The position numbers and the translations under genes were made by a program. The notes under the pieces are model-generated. The model did no database searches and had not been told where the DNA came from. It saw nothing but the letters and a program-made list of their open reading frames with translations. From Azospirillum sp. TSO35-2 (GTDB taxonomy: Bacteria > Pseudomonadota > Alphaproteobacteria > Azospirillales > Azospirillaceae), in contig NZ_LGRA01000008.1 in assembly GCF_003116095.1 (NCBI RefSeq), positions 992,601 to 1,048,303 of the forward strand: a stretch of 55,703 nt of DNA. Reading direction: 5' to 3'. This document shows positions 43,142-52,175 of this stretch, piece after piece. Numbering within the stretch: the stretch's first letter is position 1; the number at the start of each line of letters is the position of its first letter.

Positions 43142-43681
43142 TTAGGAATGGCTGTGCATCTTCTCGCCCGGCTCGTCGCGATGGCCGGTGAGATAGGCGA
43201 TGCGCTTGATCAGTTCCGACACACCTTGGGCGGTGAGCAGGAAGAAGCCGGCCGGGATCAGGAACTTTGCGGGCCAGCGGATCAGCCCGCCCGCGTCGCT
43301 CGACATCTCGTTGGTGTGGAAGCTGTCCATGAACATCGGCCAGGACAGCACCATGATGATGAGCGTCATCGGGAACATGAAGACGATGATGCCGAACACG
43401 TCCACCGCCGCCTGGACCTTCTTGGAAAAGCGGCCGAGGATGATGTCGATGCGGATGTGTTCGTTGCGCTGGAACGTGTACCCCGCACAGAGCAGGAACA
43501 CCGCCGAGAACAGATACCATTGCAGTTCCAGCCAGGCGTTGGAACTGGTGTTCAGCGCGTAGCGGATGACCGCGTTGGCCGAGCTGACCACGACGGCGAC
43601 GAGCACAAGCCAATAGACAAGTTTGCCGATGCCGTCGTTCACGGCATCGATCAACCCGCTTAGTCTGAGCAGGACTCTCAA
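43142..43681 (-). CDS. dctQ: TRAP transporter small permease (DctQ-like)
   Basis: 179 residues from a TTG at 43681; AGGGAGG lies 8 bases before it and no in-frame ATG suits. Four membrane spans with SNAWLELQWYLFSAVFLLCAGYTFQRNEHIRIDI, typical of the DctQ group for keto- or hydroxy-acids. It pairs with DctM. The rare TTG start and a strong Shine-Dalgarno make it a candidate for translational control. Its ribosome site is perfectly complementary over 11 bases to sRNA copy B. No dctP is adjacent. Confidence 0.85.
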   Translation of the reverse strand: MRVLLRLSGLIDAVNDGIGKLVYWLVLVAVVVSSANAVIRYALNTSSNAWLELQWYLFSAVFLLCAGYTFQRNEHIRIDIILGRFSKKVQAAVDVFGIIVFMFPMTLIIMVLSWPMFMDSFHTNEMSSDAGGLIRWPAKFLIPAGFFLLTAQGVSELIKRIAYLTGHRDEPGEKMHSHS

Positions 43682-43998
43682 CGGAGCAACCTCCCTGTTG
43701 CTGGGGCGCGGCACCGCCGTCCCCTTTTGCTTTTGTTGCCGCCGCAGTGGGCGCAGCAAGGCGCAACCCTCTGCGGAAAGAGGGTATACCAAAAGATAGG
43801 ATCGGGCGGGACTATTCCTTTCCCGCCTCCGACCGGCAAGGGCTACGTTGGAGCTACGTAGAATCACGTAGATGACCGGAGGTTGCACTCGCGGTCAGCG
43901 GTGGCTTCGGAACATGCGGGTTTCCCCGACGCACGGAAATACGAATTTTAGATGCAATTCCGTTCCCCTGACAGCCAATCAGACTACGGAGCATCGCA
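43682..43998. other. Divergent control region of dctQM and the chemoreceptor gene
   Basis: 317 bases. On the minus strand TTGCCG-17-AATAGT is a candidate dctQ promoter (43837-43809). Directly upstream of it are three copies of TACGT at 11-base steps (43843-43871). A GGAG stands before the MCP start at 43999. No other gene was seen. Confidence 0.45.
43843..43871 (-). promoter_or_regulatory. Phased CTACGT repeats, candidate operator
   Basis: CTACGT at 43843, CTACGT at 43854 and CACGTAG at 43865 are spaced by exactly 11 bases, about one helical turn. Placed just upstream of the candidate dctQ promoter they look like a site for a cooperative or multi-headed regulator. Confidence 0.5.
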
Positions 43999-45690
43999 AT
44001 GAACTGGCTCACCAACACGTCGGTCCGGACGAAGGCGGTTGCGTCCTTCGCCTGCGTTACGTTGCTGGTCGCAGCGCTTGGGGCTTTCGTGCTGATGCGC
44101 ATGGCGGCAATCAACGAGGATGCGTTCGAGATTCGAAACAACTGGTTGCCGTCGGTGACGGCGGTCGCCAGCCTCTACACGTCTTTCGACTCCTTCCGCA
44201 TCGTCGAAGGCGCGCACATCATCGCGCGCGGCGACGACGAGATGAAGGAGCAGGAGCGGAGAATGGCCGAAGCCACCCGATCCTTCGACGCAAACGCGAA
44301 GACGTACGAAGCCATGCTGACGCCGGGTTGGGAAACCGACACCTACCGGAAATTCACGGCCGCCTGGACCAATTACCTGACCGTCCACCAGAACGCGCTC
44401 ATCCCGGCATCGCGCAAGAACGAAACGGACGCGGCCTCCCGCATCTACAACGGAGATTCGCGCACCGAATACGACAAGGCGAAGGCCCTCCTGCAGCAGC
44501 TGATCGATTTCAACACGCGGGAGGGGATGAAGGCTGCTGACCACGGCAACGAGGTCTACCAGTCGAGTTGGTACTGGCTGATCGGGGCGATGATGATCGT
44601 CTCCATCATCTGCGTCCTGGCCGGCTGGGTCATCGTCACCACCGTCGCCCGCCCCATCGGGACCATGACCGATGCCATGGGCCGCTTGGCCAACCGCGAG
44701 CTTACGGTCGTCGTTCCCGGCACCGGCCGCGGGGACGAGATCGGCGCGATGGCGCGAGCGGTCCAGGTCTTCAAGGACGGGCTGATCGAGGCCGACCGCC
44801 TCGCCAAGGCGGAGGCCGCCGAACAGCAGGTCAAGCTGCGCCGGACCGAGACGGTCGAACGGCTGCTGGCCGAGTTCGAGTCCTCGTCCGGCGCCGCGTT
44901 GCGCACGGTGGCCACGGCGGCGTCGGAGCTGGACGCCACGGCCCACAGCATGTCGGCGATGGCGCAGCAGACCAGCACCCAGGCGACCGTCGTCGCCTCG
45001 GCGGCCGAGCAGACCAGCGCCAACGTGCAGACCGTCGCCACCGCGACAGAGGAAATGGCCAGCTCGATCCGCGAGATCGGCAGCCAGGTGGCGCGGTCGG
45101 CCGACATCGCCGGCAAGGCGGTGACCGAAGCGGCCCAGACCAGCGATGCCGTGCGCAGCCTGGCGGACGCGGCGCAGAAGATCGGCGAGGTCGTCGGCCT
45201 GATCACCTCCATCGCCAGCCAGACCAACCTGCTGGCCCTGAACGCGACCATCGAGGCGGCGCGCGCCGGCGAAGCCGGCAAAGGCTTCGCCGTGGTGGCG
45301 TCGGAGGTCAAGAGCCTCGCCGGCCAGACCGCCAAGGCCACCGAGGAGATCGCCTCGCAGATCGGCACCATCCAGCAGACGACCCAGGGGGTGGTGACGG
45401 CCATCACCGGCATCGGCGGGACCATCGGCAACATCAACGACATCACCACCGCGATCGCCGCCGCCATCGAGGAGCAGGGGGCCGCGACCAACGAGATCTC
45501 CCGCAACGTCCAGCAGGCCGCCGCAGGAACTCAGGAGGTGACCGGCAGCATCATCCAGGTCACCCAGGCCGCCGGGGAAGCCGGCAGCGCCGCCGATCAG
45601 GTGCTGAACGCCGCCGGCGAACTGTCCAAGCAGGCCGAAATGATGCGCCAGGACGTCGAGACGTTCCTCAGCCGCATCAAGGTGGCCTGA
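43999..45690 (+). CDS. Methyl-accepting chemotaxis protein
   Basis: 563 residues. TM1 at about residues 11-33; a periplasmic four-helix-bundle sensor to about 190; TM2 (WLIGAMMIVSIICVLAGWVIV); HAMP (PIGTMTDAMGRLANRE); and the MCP signalling domain with the conserved tip IASQTNLLALNATIEAARAG (near residue 415). It controls CheA through CheW. The sensor ligand is unknown. It is divergent from the TRAP pair, so shared control or a shared substrate is possible. No CheB/R pentapeptide tether is seen at the C-terminus. Confidence 0.93.
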   Translation: MNWLTNTSVRTKAVASFACVTLLVAALGAFVLMRMAAINEDAFEIRNNWLPSVTAVASLYTSFDSFRIVEGAHIIARGDDEMKEQERRMAEATRSFDANAKTYEAMLTPGWETDTYRKFTAAWTNYLTVHQNALIPASRKNETDAASRIYNGDSRTEYDKAKALLQQLIDFNTREGMKAADHGNEVYQSSWYWLIGAMMIVSIICVLAGWVIVTTVARPIGTMTDAMGRLANRELTVVVPGTGRGDEIGAMARAVQVFKDGLIEADRLAKAEAAEQQVKLRRTETVERLLAEFESSSGAALRTVATAASELDATAHSMSAMAQQTSTQATVVASAAEQTSANVQTVATATEEMASSIREIGSQVARSADIAGKAVTEAAQTSDAVRSLADAAQKIGEVVGLITSIASQTNLLALNATIEAARAGEAGKGFAVVASEVKSLAGQTAKATEEIASQIGTIQQTTQGVVTAITGIGGTIGNINDITTAIAAAIEEQGAATNEISRNVQQAAAGTQEVTGSIIQVTQAAGEAGSAADQVLNAAGELSKQAEMMRQDVETFLSRIKVA

Positions 45691-45727
45691 GCAGGCGCGG
45701 CATCATCGCCCGCCCGCGGGGCGGCGC

Positions 45728-46477
45728 TCAGCCCTCGTCGGGCTCCGGCTCGATGACGGTGGGGCGCCAGCCCTCCTCGCCCAGGCATTCCAGCGGGTGG
45801 AAGCGGGCCTTGTAGGCCATCTTGCGGCTGTGGGCGATCCAATAGCCCAGATACACATAGGGCATGCCGTCCAGCCGTGCCCGCTCGATCAATCCCAGGA
45901 TCATGAAGGTGCCCAGGCTGCGGCGGTCCTGGGCGGCGTCGTAGAAGCTGTAGACCGCCGAATAGCCGTCGGCCAGCCGGTCGGTCAGCATGCAGCCGAC
46001 CAGCCGGCCCTGGTCGTCGCGCGCCTCCAGCAGGCTGGTGTCGGCCCGCCCCTCGTCGACCATGGCGGCGAAGTCGCCCATCGCCATGCGGGCCATGTCG
46101 GAATCGCCGTGGCGGGAGTTCTGGTAGAGCGCGAACAGCCGGTACTGCTCCGACGTGGCGTAGGCCGGGCGTTCGCTCAGCGTCACCCCTTCGTTCAGCT
46201 TCAGCACCCGCTTCTGCGAGCGCGTCGGCGTGAAGTCGGCGACCGGCACCCGCACCGGCACGCAGGCCTGGCAGTTGGGGCAGACCGGCCGGTAGATGAT
46301 GTCGTGGCTGCGCCGGAAGCCGGCGCGCGACAGGGTGGAGTTCACCTCGGTCGCGTACGGACCGACCAGGCGGGTGAACAGTTTGCGTTCCACCCGGCCC
46401 GGCAGATAGGGGCAGGGCATCGGCCCCGACCGGAAGAACTGCTGCAAGGGCCGCTGCGGCGGCTGGATGACCGACAT
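45728..46477 (-). CDS. bpt: Aspartate/glutamate leucyl- or arginyltransferase
   Basis: 249 residues from ATG at 46477, the usual size. It adds an amino acid from tRNA to N-terminal Asp/Glu of proteins and so marks them for ClpAP (N-end rule). Bpt/Ate motifs: PCPYLPGRVERKLF, HDIIYRPVCPNCQACVPVRVPV (Cys-x2-Cys) and the C-terminal GYWIAHSRKMAYKARFHPLE. It is alone in its transcription unit. Confidence 0.93.
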   Translation of the reverse strand: MSVIQPPQRPLQQFFRSGPMPCPYLPGRVERKLFTRLVGPYATEVNSTLSRAGFRRSHDIIYRPVCPNCQACVPVRVPVADFTPTRSQKRVLKLNEGVTLSERPAYATSEQYRLFALYQNSRHGDSDMARMAMGDFAAMVDEGRADTSLLEARDDQGRLVGCMLTDRLADGYSAVYSFYDAAQDRRSLGTFMILGLIERARLDGMPYVYLGYWIAHSRKMAYKARFHPLECLGEEGWRPTVIEPEPDEG

Positions 46478-46545
46478 GCTGACCGACAACCGACGCAGGG
46501 AAAGGGAGTGGGAGGGGCGTCGCCACCCCTCCACGGTCGCTGAGC

Positions 46546-47523
46546 TTACTGCGACTGGCTCTGAACCGCCAGAGGCGGCTGAACGCCGAAGAAGGCCTGC
46601 GCGATCTCCATCGTGATGCCGCTCAGTTGCAACTGGATCCAGTCGAGGTACTCGTGCAGGCCGTCGCGCAGCACCGCGTCGATCGGGCGGGACAGCAGGG
46701 CGGCCAGCAACTCGTCCACCCGCTCCATCGCCGCCGCCCCGCCGCGCAGGTCATAGCGCGAGCGCAACCGCGTCAGCACGCCGTCGATCTGGCGGACGCA
46801 CATCACCACCGACCGCGGGAACCCCTCGTTGAACAGCATGAAGCCGGCGACCGTCGTCGGCGACATGCCGCGCGGGTAGACCCGGCGGAAGGCGTGGTAG
46901 CCGGCGGTGCTGCGCAGCACCGTCGTCCACTGGCTGACGTCGAGCGTGGAACCGACGTCGAGCGGCGACGGCAGCAGCGTGTGATACTTGATGTCGAGCA
47001 GCCGCGTGGTCTGGTCGGCCCGCTCGATGTACTTGCCCAGCTGGTAGAAATACCAGCCCTGGTCGCGGTAGAAGGTGCCCTCGGTGATGCCGGTGTGGGC
47101 CTGGCACTCCTCCTTGATCCAGGTGCAGACCTTGGACAGGTTCTGCGCGGCGACGTCCTTGACCGACATCTCCAGCAGCTTGTTGTGGAACACGTTGATC
47201 TGCGTCCACATCTCGGTCGAGATCCAGGGGCGCAGCGTCCGCGCGTTCTCCCGCGCCATCCGCAGCATCGACAGCAGCGAGTTCCGGTTCTGCGGATCGA
47301 ACATGTAGTAATGGATCACCGCATCCGACGTCGGACGGTCGTGGCGGCTGAAGAAATCCTTCTCGTCCGCGTTCAACTGGACGACGGAGAACCAGTTGGT
47401 GGCCCCGCGGGTGTCGCGCGCGAAGGTTTCATGGACATCCAGGATGCGGGCCATGTTCTCGGCCCGCTCCATGTAGCGGGCCATCCAGAAAATGCACTCG
47501 GCATAACGGGAAAGCAGGTTCAT
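46546..47523 (-). CDS. Alpha-E domain protein
   Basis: 325 residues. Family signatures MNLLSRYAECIFWMARYMER at the start, LDVHETFARDTRG and GKYIERADQTTRLLDIKY are intact; the protein is all alpha. It is always found next to a circularly permuted ATP-grasp protein in a conserved peptide-related system. ATG at 47523 shares ATGA with the stop of that gene. The usual transglutaminase-like and proteasome-type protease partners are not in the window. Function is not established. Confidence 0.9.
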   Translation of the reverse strand: MNLLSRYAECIFWMARYMERAENMARILDVHETFARDTRGATNWFSVVQLNADEKDFFSRHDRPTSDAVIHYYMFDPQNRNSLLSMLRMARENARTLRPWISTEMWTQINVFHNKLLEMSVKDVAAQNLSKVCTWIKEECQAHTGITEGTFYRDQGWYFYQLGKYIERADQTTRLLDIKYHTLLPSPLDVGSTLDVSQWTTVLRSTAGYHAFRRVYPRGMSPTTVAGFMLFNEGFPRSVVMCVRQIDGVLTRLRSRYDLRGGAAAMERVDELLAALLSRPIDAVLRDGLHEYLDWIQLQLSGITMEIAQAFFGVQPPLAVQSQSQ

Positions 47524-48989
47524 GCCGCACCACCTTCCAGAACCCAGGTGTCCTTCGAGCCGCCGCCCTGGGACGAATTGACGATCAGCGTGCCCTTCTT
47601 CAGCGCCACGCGCGACAGGCCGCCGGGCAGGACCCAGGTGCTCTTGCCGGTGATGGCGAAGGGGCGCAGATCGACGTGGCGCGGTTCGATGGCGTCGTCG
47701 CACACGGTCGGGCAGACCGACAGGTCGACGACCGGCTGGCTGATGTAGTTGGACGGATCGGCCAGCAGCTTGGCCCGGCAATCCTCCAGCTCGGCCTTGC
47801 TGGCGCGCGGGCCGATGGTGATGCCGTAGCCGCCGGCCTCGCCAACCGGCTTGACCACCAGTTCGTCCAGGTGGTCCAGCGTGTATTGCAGGGCGTCGGG
47901 CTCGCGGCAGATGCGGGTGTCGACGTTGGGGATGATCGGCTCCTGGTCCAGGTAGTACTTGATCATCCGCGGCACGTAGCAATAGACCGCCTTGTCGTCG
48001 GCAACGCCGGTGCCGATGGCGTTCGCCAGCGCGACGTTGCCCTTGCGGTAGGCCTCCAGGATGCCGGGCACGCCCAGCAGGCTGTCCGGGTTGAACGCCT
48101 TGGGATCGAGGAAGGCATCGTCCAGCCGGCGGTAGATCGAGTGCACCGGGGCCAGGCCGTTGGTCGTCTTCATGAAGACGCGGTCGTTGTCGACCACCAG
48201 GTCGCGCCCTTCCACCAGCGGCACGCCCATCTCGCGCGCCAGGAAGATGTGCTCGAAATAGGCCGAGTTGTAGGTGCCCGGCGACAGCAGGACCACCTGC
48301 GGGTCGTCCACCCCCTGCGGCGCGATCTCCATCATCGCGTCCAGCAGCTTGTGGCCGTAATTGTCGACCGGGCGGATGCCGATGTCCTGCAGCAGGTCGG
48401 GGAAGACCCGTTGCATCATGTGGCGGTTTTCCACCACGTAGGACACGCCCGACGGCACACGGCCGTTGTCCTCCAGCACCCGGAAGGTGCCGTGGCGGTC
48501 GCGCACCAGATCGGTGCCCATGATGTGGATGTAGGTGTTGAAGGGAACGTCCACCCCGATCATCTGCGGGCGGAAATTGTGGTTGCCCTCCACCAGGTCC
48601 CGCGGGATCACGCCATCCTTCAGGATCTTCTGATCGTGATAGATGTCGTGCAGGAACAGGTTCAGCGCCGTGACGCGCTGCGTGACACCCGCCTCCAGAT
48701 GCGACCATTCCGGCGCGGAGATCACGCGCGGGATGACGTCGAACGGCAGGATGCGGTCGACGGCGTCCTTGTCGGAATAGACGATGAAGGTGATGCCGAG
48801 ATTGTACAGCTCCCGTTCCGCATCCTGCGCGCGGCGGCGCAGTTCGTCGAAGTTGAGCGCGCCCAGTCGTCGCCGTATCAACGCCGTGTGTTCGGCCGGC
48901 AACGCCATGGACCCGAACAGTTCATCGAAGTACAGCCCGGGATCGTAGGATGACAAAAGGTCTGACGGTTTGCCCTCGGGTACGCTCAC
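47520..48989 (-). CDS. Circularly permuted ATP-grasp type 2 protein
   Basis: 489 residues from a GTG at 48989 with GGGGGTG upstream; the start is a judgement. Core signatures: SYDPGLYFDELFG, RVLEDNGRVPSGVSYVVENR (ATP-grasp segment), VKPVGEAGGYGITIGP and VNSSQGGGSKDTWV. The family probably forms an amide or peptide bond with ATP. It is translationally coupled to the alpha-E gene. Its substrate is unknown. The GTG could be replaced by a downstream ATG at MALPAEH. Confidence 0.88.
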   Translation of the reverse strand: MSVPEGKPSDLLSSYDPGLYFDELFGSMALPAEHTALIRRRLGALNFDELRRRAQDAERELYNLGITFIVYSDKDAVDRILPFDVIPRVISAPEWSHLEAGVTQRVTALNLFLHDIYHDQKILKDGVIPRDLVEGNHNFRPQMIGVDVPFNTYIHIMGTDLVRDRHGTFRVLEDNGRVPSGVSYVVENRHMMQRVFPDLLQDIGIRPVDNYGHKLLDAMMEIAPQGVDDPQVVLLSPGTYNSAYFEHIFLAREMGVPLVEGRDLVVDNDRVFMKTTNGLAPVHSIYRRLDDAFLDPKAFNPDSLLGVPGILEAYRKGNVALANAIGTGVADDKAVYCYVPRMIKYYLDQEPIIPNVDTRICREPDALQYTLDHLDELVVKPVGEAGGYGITIGPRASKAELEDCRAKLLADPSNYISQPVVDLSVCPTVCDDAIEPRHVDLRPFAITGKSTWVLPGGLSRVALKKGTLIVNSSQGGGSKDTWVLEGGAA

Positions 48990-49197
48990 AAACACCCCCG
49001 CGCTTGGATCTGACCGGTCATCGCACGGCGGTCGGCATCGCCCCGGCCGTGTCGCTTTGTGCAGGAAGTATGACCCATCGTCGCGCGCTTTGAACAGAGG
49101 CAAACGCGCACTCCGTTGTGCGGTGCATCGACAACGCAAGAATTCGGACGTGGAGGCTTCAAGAAATTAGCGCTTAAGTGCCGGCCTTCGCCGGCCT

Positions 49198-50349
49198 TTA
49201 TCGTGCTTTGGTAGCAGCGGGTGGCGCGCCGCCGCCGGATTGCCCGCCGGAAGCCGGCGCGGCCTGCGCCTCGCGCAGCAGAACCATGGTGATGCGCCGG
49301 TTGCGCGGGCTGTTGGGCTGGTCCGGCACCAGCGGGTCGCGGTCGGCCTTGCCGACGACGTCCTGGACCCGCGCCGGGTCGATGCCGCCGGCCAGCAACG
49401 CGCGCCGGGTGGCGTTGGCGCGCTCGGTCGACAGGTCCCAATTGTCGCGGCCGGCGCCCGCGGGGAAGGGCGTGCTGTCGGTGTGGCCGCTGATCGACAG
49501 CTTGTTGGGCAGCTTGGCCAGCGCCTTGGCGACCTGCTGCACCAGCTGGCGGGTCTGCGGGTACATCTGGCCGGACCCGCCGGGGAACATCGACACGCGG
49601 TCCTGGTCGACGATCTGGATGCGCAGGCCTTCCGGCGTCTGGTCGATCATCAGGTTCTGGGCCAGCGGCTCCAGCTCCGGCACCGACTGGATGGCCTGCC
49701 GGATCTCGGTGGCGGCCTGCTGGAACTGCCGCGCCTCGCGGGCGGCGCCCTGAAGGCTTTCCGTCGCCTCCTTCACCCGTTCGGCGAAGTCGGACAGCTT
49801 CTCGCCCGGCTTCTGCCCGGGGATGCCGAGCTGCTTGGCCAGCTCCTCCATCCGCTTCTGGAACTCGGCGCGGGTCTCGTTCGTCTTCTGGTCGGTAACC
49901 TCGCCGGCGCTGCCGTTGGCGGCGGCGTTGCTGCCGGACTTGCCCGGTCCGGTGCCCTGTCCGGGGCCGGAGGTCGACTCGGTGGGATCGTCGGCGTCCT
50001 CGCTCTGCTGCGACGAATAGCCGGGGGGGCCGGACACCGGCACGTCGGCCGACATCGGCGAGCTGGGGGAGATCTGCGCGCCCGGCACCGTGATGGTCTT
50101 GCCGCCCAGCATGCCGCCGGAGCCCGACTGTTCACGGCTGACCGACACCGGCGAGAAATAGTCGGCGATGCCCTTGCGCTGGTCCGAGGTGGTGACGTTG
50201 AGCAGCCACAGCAGCAGGAAGAAGGCCATCATCGCGGTCACGAAGTCGGCGTAGGCCACCTTCCACGCGCCGCCGTGATGGCCGCCGTGTCCGCCCTTCT
50301 TCTTCTTGATGATGATCGGCCGCTCGTTGGCGCCGGAATTCCCGCTCAT
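49198..50349 (-). CDS. motB: Flagellar motor protein MotB
   Basis: 383 residues. IIIKKKKGGHGGHHGG, then the single span WKVAYADFVTAMMAFFLLLWLL whose Asp carries the proton path, then a long Ser/Gly/Pro-rich linker and a C-terminal OmpA-like domain (SISGHTDSTPF near residue 293, LSTERANATRRALL) that holds peptidoglycan. The linker is unusually long. motA is not next to it. It powers a stator with MotA. There is no ribosome-site oddity. Confidence 0.9.
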   Translation of the reverse strand: MSGNSGANERPIIIKKKKGGHGGHHGGAWKVAYADFVTAMMAFFLLLWLLNVTTSDQRKGIADYFSPVSVSREQSGSGGMLGGKTITVPGAQISPSSPMSADVPVSGPPGYSSQQSEDADDPTESTSGPGQGTGPGKSGSNAAANGSAGEVTDQKTNETRAEFQKRMEELAKQLGIPGQKPGEKLSDFAERVKEATESLQGAAREARQFQQAATEIRQAIQSVPELEPLAQNLMIDQTPEGLRIQIVDQDRVSMFPGGSGQMYPQTRQLVQQVAKALAKLPNKLSISGHTDSTPFPAGAGRDNWDLSTERANATRRALLAGGIDPARVQDVVGKADRDPLVPDQPNSPRNRRITMVLLREAQAAPASGGQSGGGAPPAATKAR

Positions 50350-50650
50350 GCCCTGGCCGTGGCGAAAGGTTCGCAGCCCGAAGGCCGATGTCCGCGACCG
50401 CGGGCCGCCGATGCACCCTGCCCCGGTTTCATTAATATCCGTTTAACGACGTTGCCGGGTGCCCCTCCCCAGGCGGTTGCGCCATCGCGCCCGGGATGCG
50501 GCCCCACGCCGCTGCGTCGGAGATGCGGCTTGCACCGCTGGGCCTGCTGGATTAATTCCCGGTGTCTCCTACCTTGAGTGTTCCGCCCTTCGTCAGTGTT
50601 CCGCTCCGGCCATCGCCCGGCCACCGCCACGGCCCACACCACAGGACGTC
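50350..50650. other. Divergent region between motB and the flavin reductase gene
   Basis: 301 bases. No clear promoter, hairpin terminator or ORF. A short AT-rich patch with TTTAACGACG near 50443 and ATTAATTCCC near 50553 may hold promoters. Nothing else was recognised. Confidence 0.35.
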
Positions 50651-51142
50651 ATGACCACCGACCAGCCGATCGACCCCCGCGCGTTCCGTTCCGCCCTCGG
50701 CTGCTTCGCCACCGGCATCGCCGTCATCACCACCATCGCGCCCGACGGGCTGCCGCTGGGGGTCACGGTGAACTCCTTCTCGTCGGTGTCGCTCGACCCG
50801 CCGCTGGTGCAGTTCTGCCTGGGCCGTGCCGCGATGTCGTTCGACGCCTTCCACGCGGCGCCGCAGTTCGCGGTCAACATCCTGGCCGCCGACCAGGAGG
50901 ACCTGTCGAACCGCTTCTCGCGCCGCGACCTCCAGGAACGCTGGAGCGGGCTGGAGACCACGACCGGGCGCGGCGGCGTGCGGCTGCTGACCGGCTGCCT
51001 CGCCACGCTGGAGTGCGACCGCGAGCATCTGCTCGACGGCGGCGACCATGTCATCGTGCTGGGCCGCGTGCGCAACATCGCTTCCCGCGAGGACGGCGAC
51101 CCGCTGCTGTATTTCCGCGGCCGCTACGCCCGGCTGGGCTGA
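50651..51142 (+). CDS. Flavin reductase-like FMN-binding protein
   Basis: 163 residues. Family motifs FRSALGCFATGIAVITT, GLPLGVTVNSFSSVSLDPPLV and the terminal LLYFRGRYARLG. It transfers electrons from NAD(P)H to free FMN for a partner monooxygenase or similar. Partner unknown; no monooxygenase in the window. The neighbouring genes are on the other strand. Confidence 0.9.
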   Translation: MTTDQPIDPRAFRSALGCFATGIAVITTIAPDGLPLGVTVNSFSSVSLDPPLVQFCLGRAAMSFDAFHAAPQFAVNILAADQEDLSNRFSRRDLQERWSGLETTTGRGGVRLLTGCLATLECDREHLLDGGDHVIVLGRVRNIASREDGDPLLYFRGRYARLG

Positions 51143-51172
51143 CGCGGCCCGCCTGCCCTACCCGCCTCTGCC

Positions 51173-51457
51173 CTACCCGGCCGCCCGGTGCAGGTCGCGG
51201 CCGGTCAGGTGGATGTTGGCGTCGGGATCCAGCGCGCGGTCCATGATGCGCTGTTCCACCGCGCGTTCGAACAGGGGGCGGTTCATGCAGACCTGCTGAA
51301 CCGCCTCCTCCGGCTGCGGGGTGTGGCCGACGATGCCCTGCAAGGTGCGGCGGGTGACGAAGACGCGGCCGATGTATTCCCCGACCTGCACCGGAAACTC
51401 GACGGCGTCGGCTTCCTCGTTCCAGGTCGGATCGTCGGGGAACACGAATATCGGCAT
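51173..51457 (-). CDS. DUF1488-like small protein
   Basis: 94 residues. MPIFVFPDDPTWNEEADAVEFPVQVGEYIGRVFVT, then a helical second half with EEAVQQVCMNRPLFERAVEQRIM. The layout resembles DUF1488, a small family of unknown function. The ATG at 51457 is preferred over a GTG one codon earlier. It lies downstream of the DUF6134 gene on the same strand after a 21-base gap. Confidence 0.6.
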   Translation of the reverse strand: MPIFVFPDDPTWNEEADAVEFPVQVGEYIGRVFVTRRTLQGIVGHTPQPEEAVQQVCMNRPLFERAVEQRIMDRALDPDANIHLTGRDLHRAAG

Positions 51458-51478
51458 CACGTCCTCAGTCGGCAGAAC

Positions 51479-52132
51479 TCACTTCAGGACATAGGTGATA
51501 TCATAGCCGCTGCGTTTGAAGCGCGTCTTCAGCAGCGTGCCGTCGGCGGCGAACCACAGGTCGCGTTCCACGTCGCCGTCGATGCGGTGGTGGGTGGCCT
51601 CCACCGGCTTGCCGCCGGTCTCCACCGTCTCGGTCCCGACCTTGCGCACCGCCACCTTGTAGGGCGCGCCGTCGATCACCGACAGCAGTTGCGAGTGCTT
51701 CAGCACGTCCGGAGTCCACAGCGTCAGCGGCAGGGCGTTGGCCGCAACCTCCTGGGTCTTGCCGTCGACCGTCAGGCGGTAGCCGCCGGCGTCGCGGGCC
51801 ATGTCCAGGCTGTGCGGCGTGCCGTCGTCGTCGGTGGTGGCGGTCATCCGGTCCAGCACCCCGCCCTTCCACAGCTCCTCCCGCTTGTGGTCGTAGCGGA
51901 AGTTGATGAACAGCACCTTCACCCGGGTCGTCGCGGTGACGGTGACCTTGGTCCGGTCGCCCTGGGGCTCCAGCCGCACCTGCTCGGTGCCGATCGGATC
52001 GTCGCCCATCAGGATCTGGTAGGTCAGGGTGCGGGCGCCGCCCTGCGCCGCGGCGGCGCCGGACAGGCCGAGCAGAACAGCCGCCGTCAGGGCAGCGGTG
52101 AGGGTGGCGCTCTTCGCGCGTGTCTTGGTCAT
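51479..52132 (-). CDS. DUF6134 family secreted protein
   Basis: 217 residues with a Sec signal peptide (LTAALTAAVLLGLSGAAAAQGG). The mature part TLTYQILMGDDPIGTEQVRLEP and the C-terminal AADGTLLKTRFKRSGYDITYVL fit DUF6134, periplasmic beta-sheet proteins of unknown function. It is one gene upstream of the DUF1488-like protein and 43 bases downstream of the SCP2 gene, so all three probably share a transcript. Confidence 0.7.
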   Translation of the reverse strand: MTKTRAKSATLTAALTAAVLLGLSGAAAAQGGARTLTYQILMGDDPIGTEQVRLEPQGDRTKVTVTATTRVKVLFINFRYDHKREELWKGGVLDRMTATTDDDGTPHSLDMARDAGGYRLTVDGKTQEVAANALPLTLWTPDVLKHSQLLSVIDGAPYKVAVRKVGTETVETGGKPVEATHHRIDGDVERDLWFAADGTLLKTRFKRSGYDITYVLK

Positions 52133-52175
52133 GCGTTTTCTCCCGGTTGAAGTGGTCGGCGGCTCTTGCGGCCGC

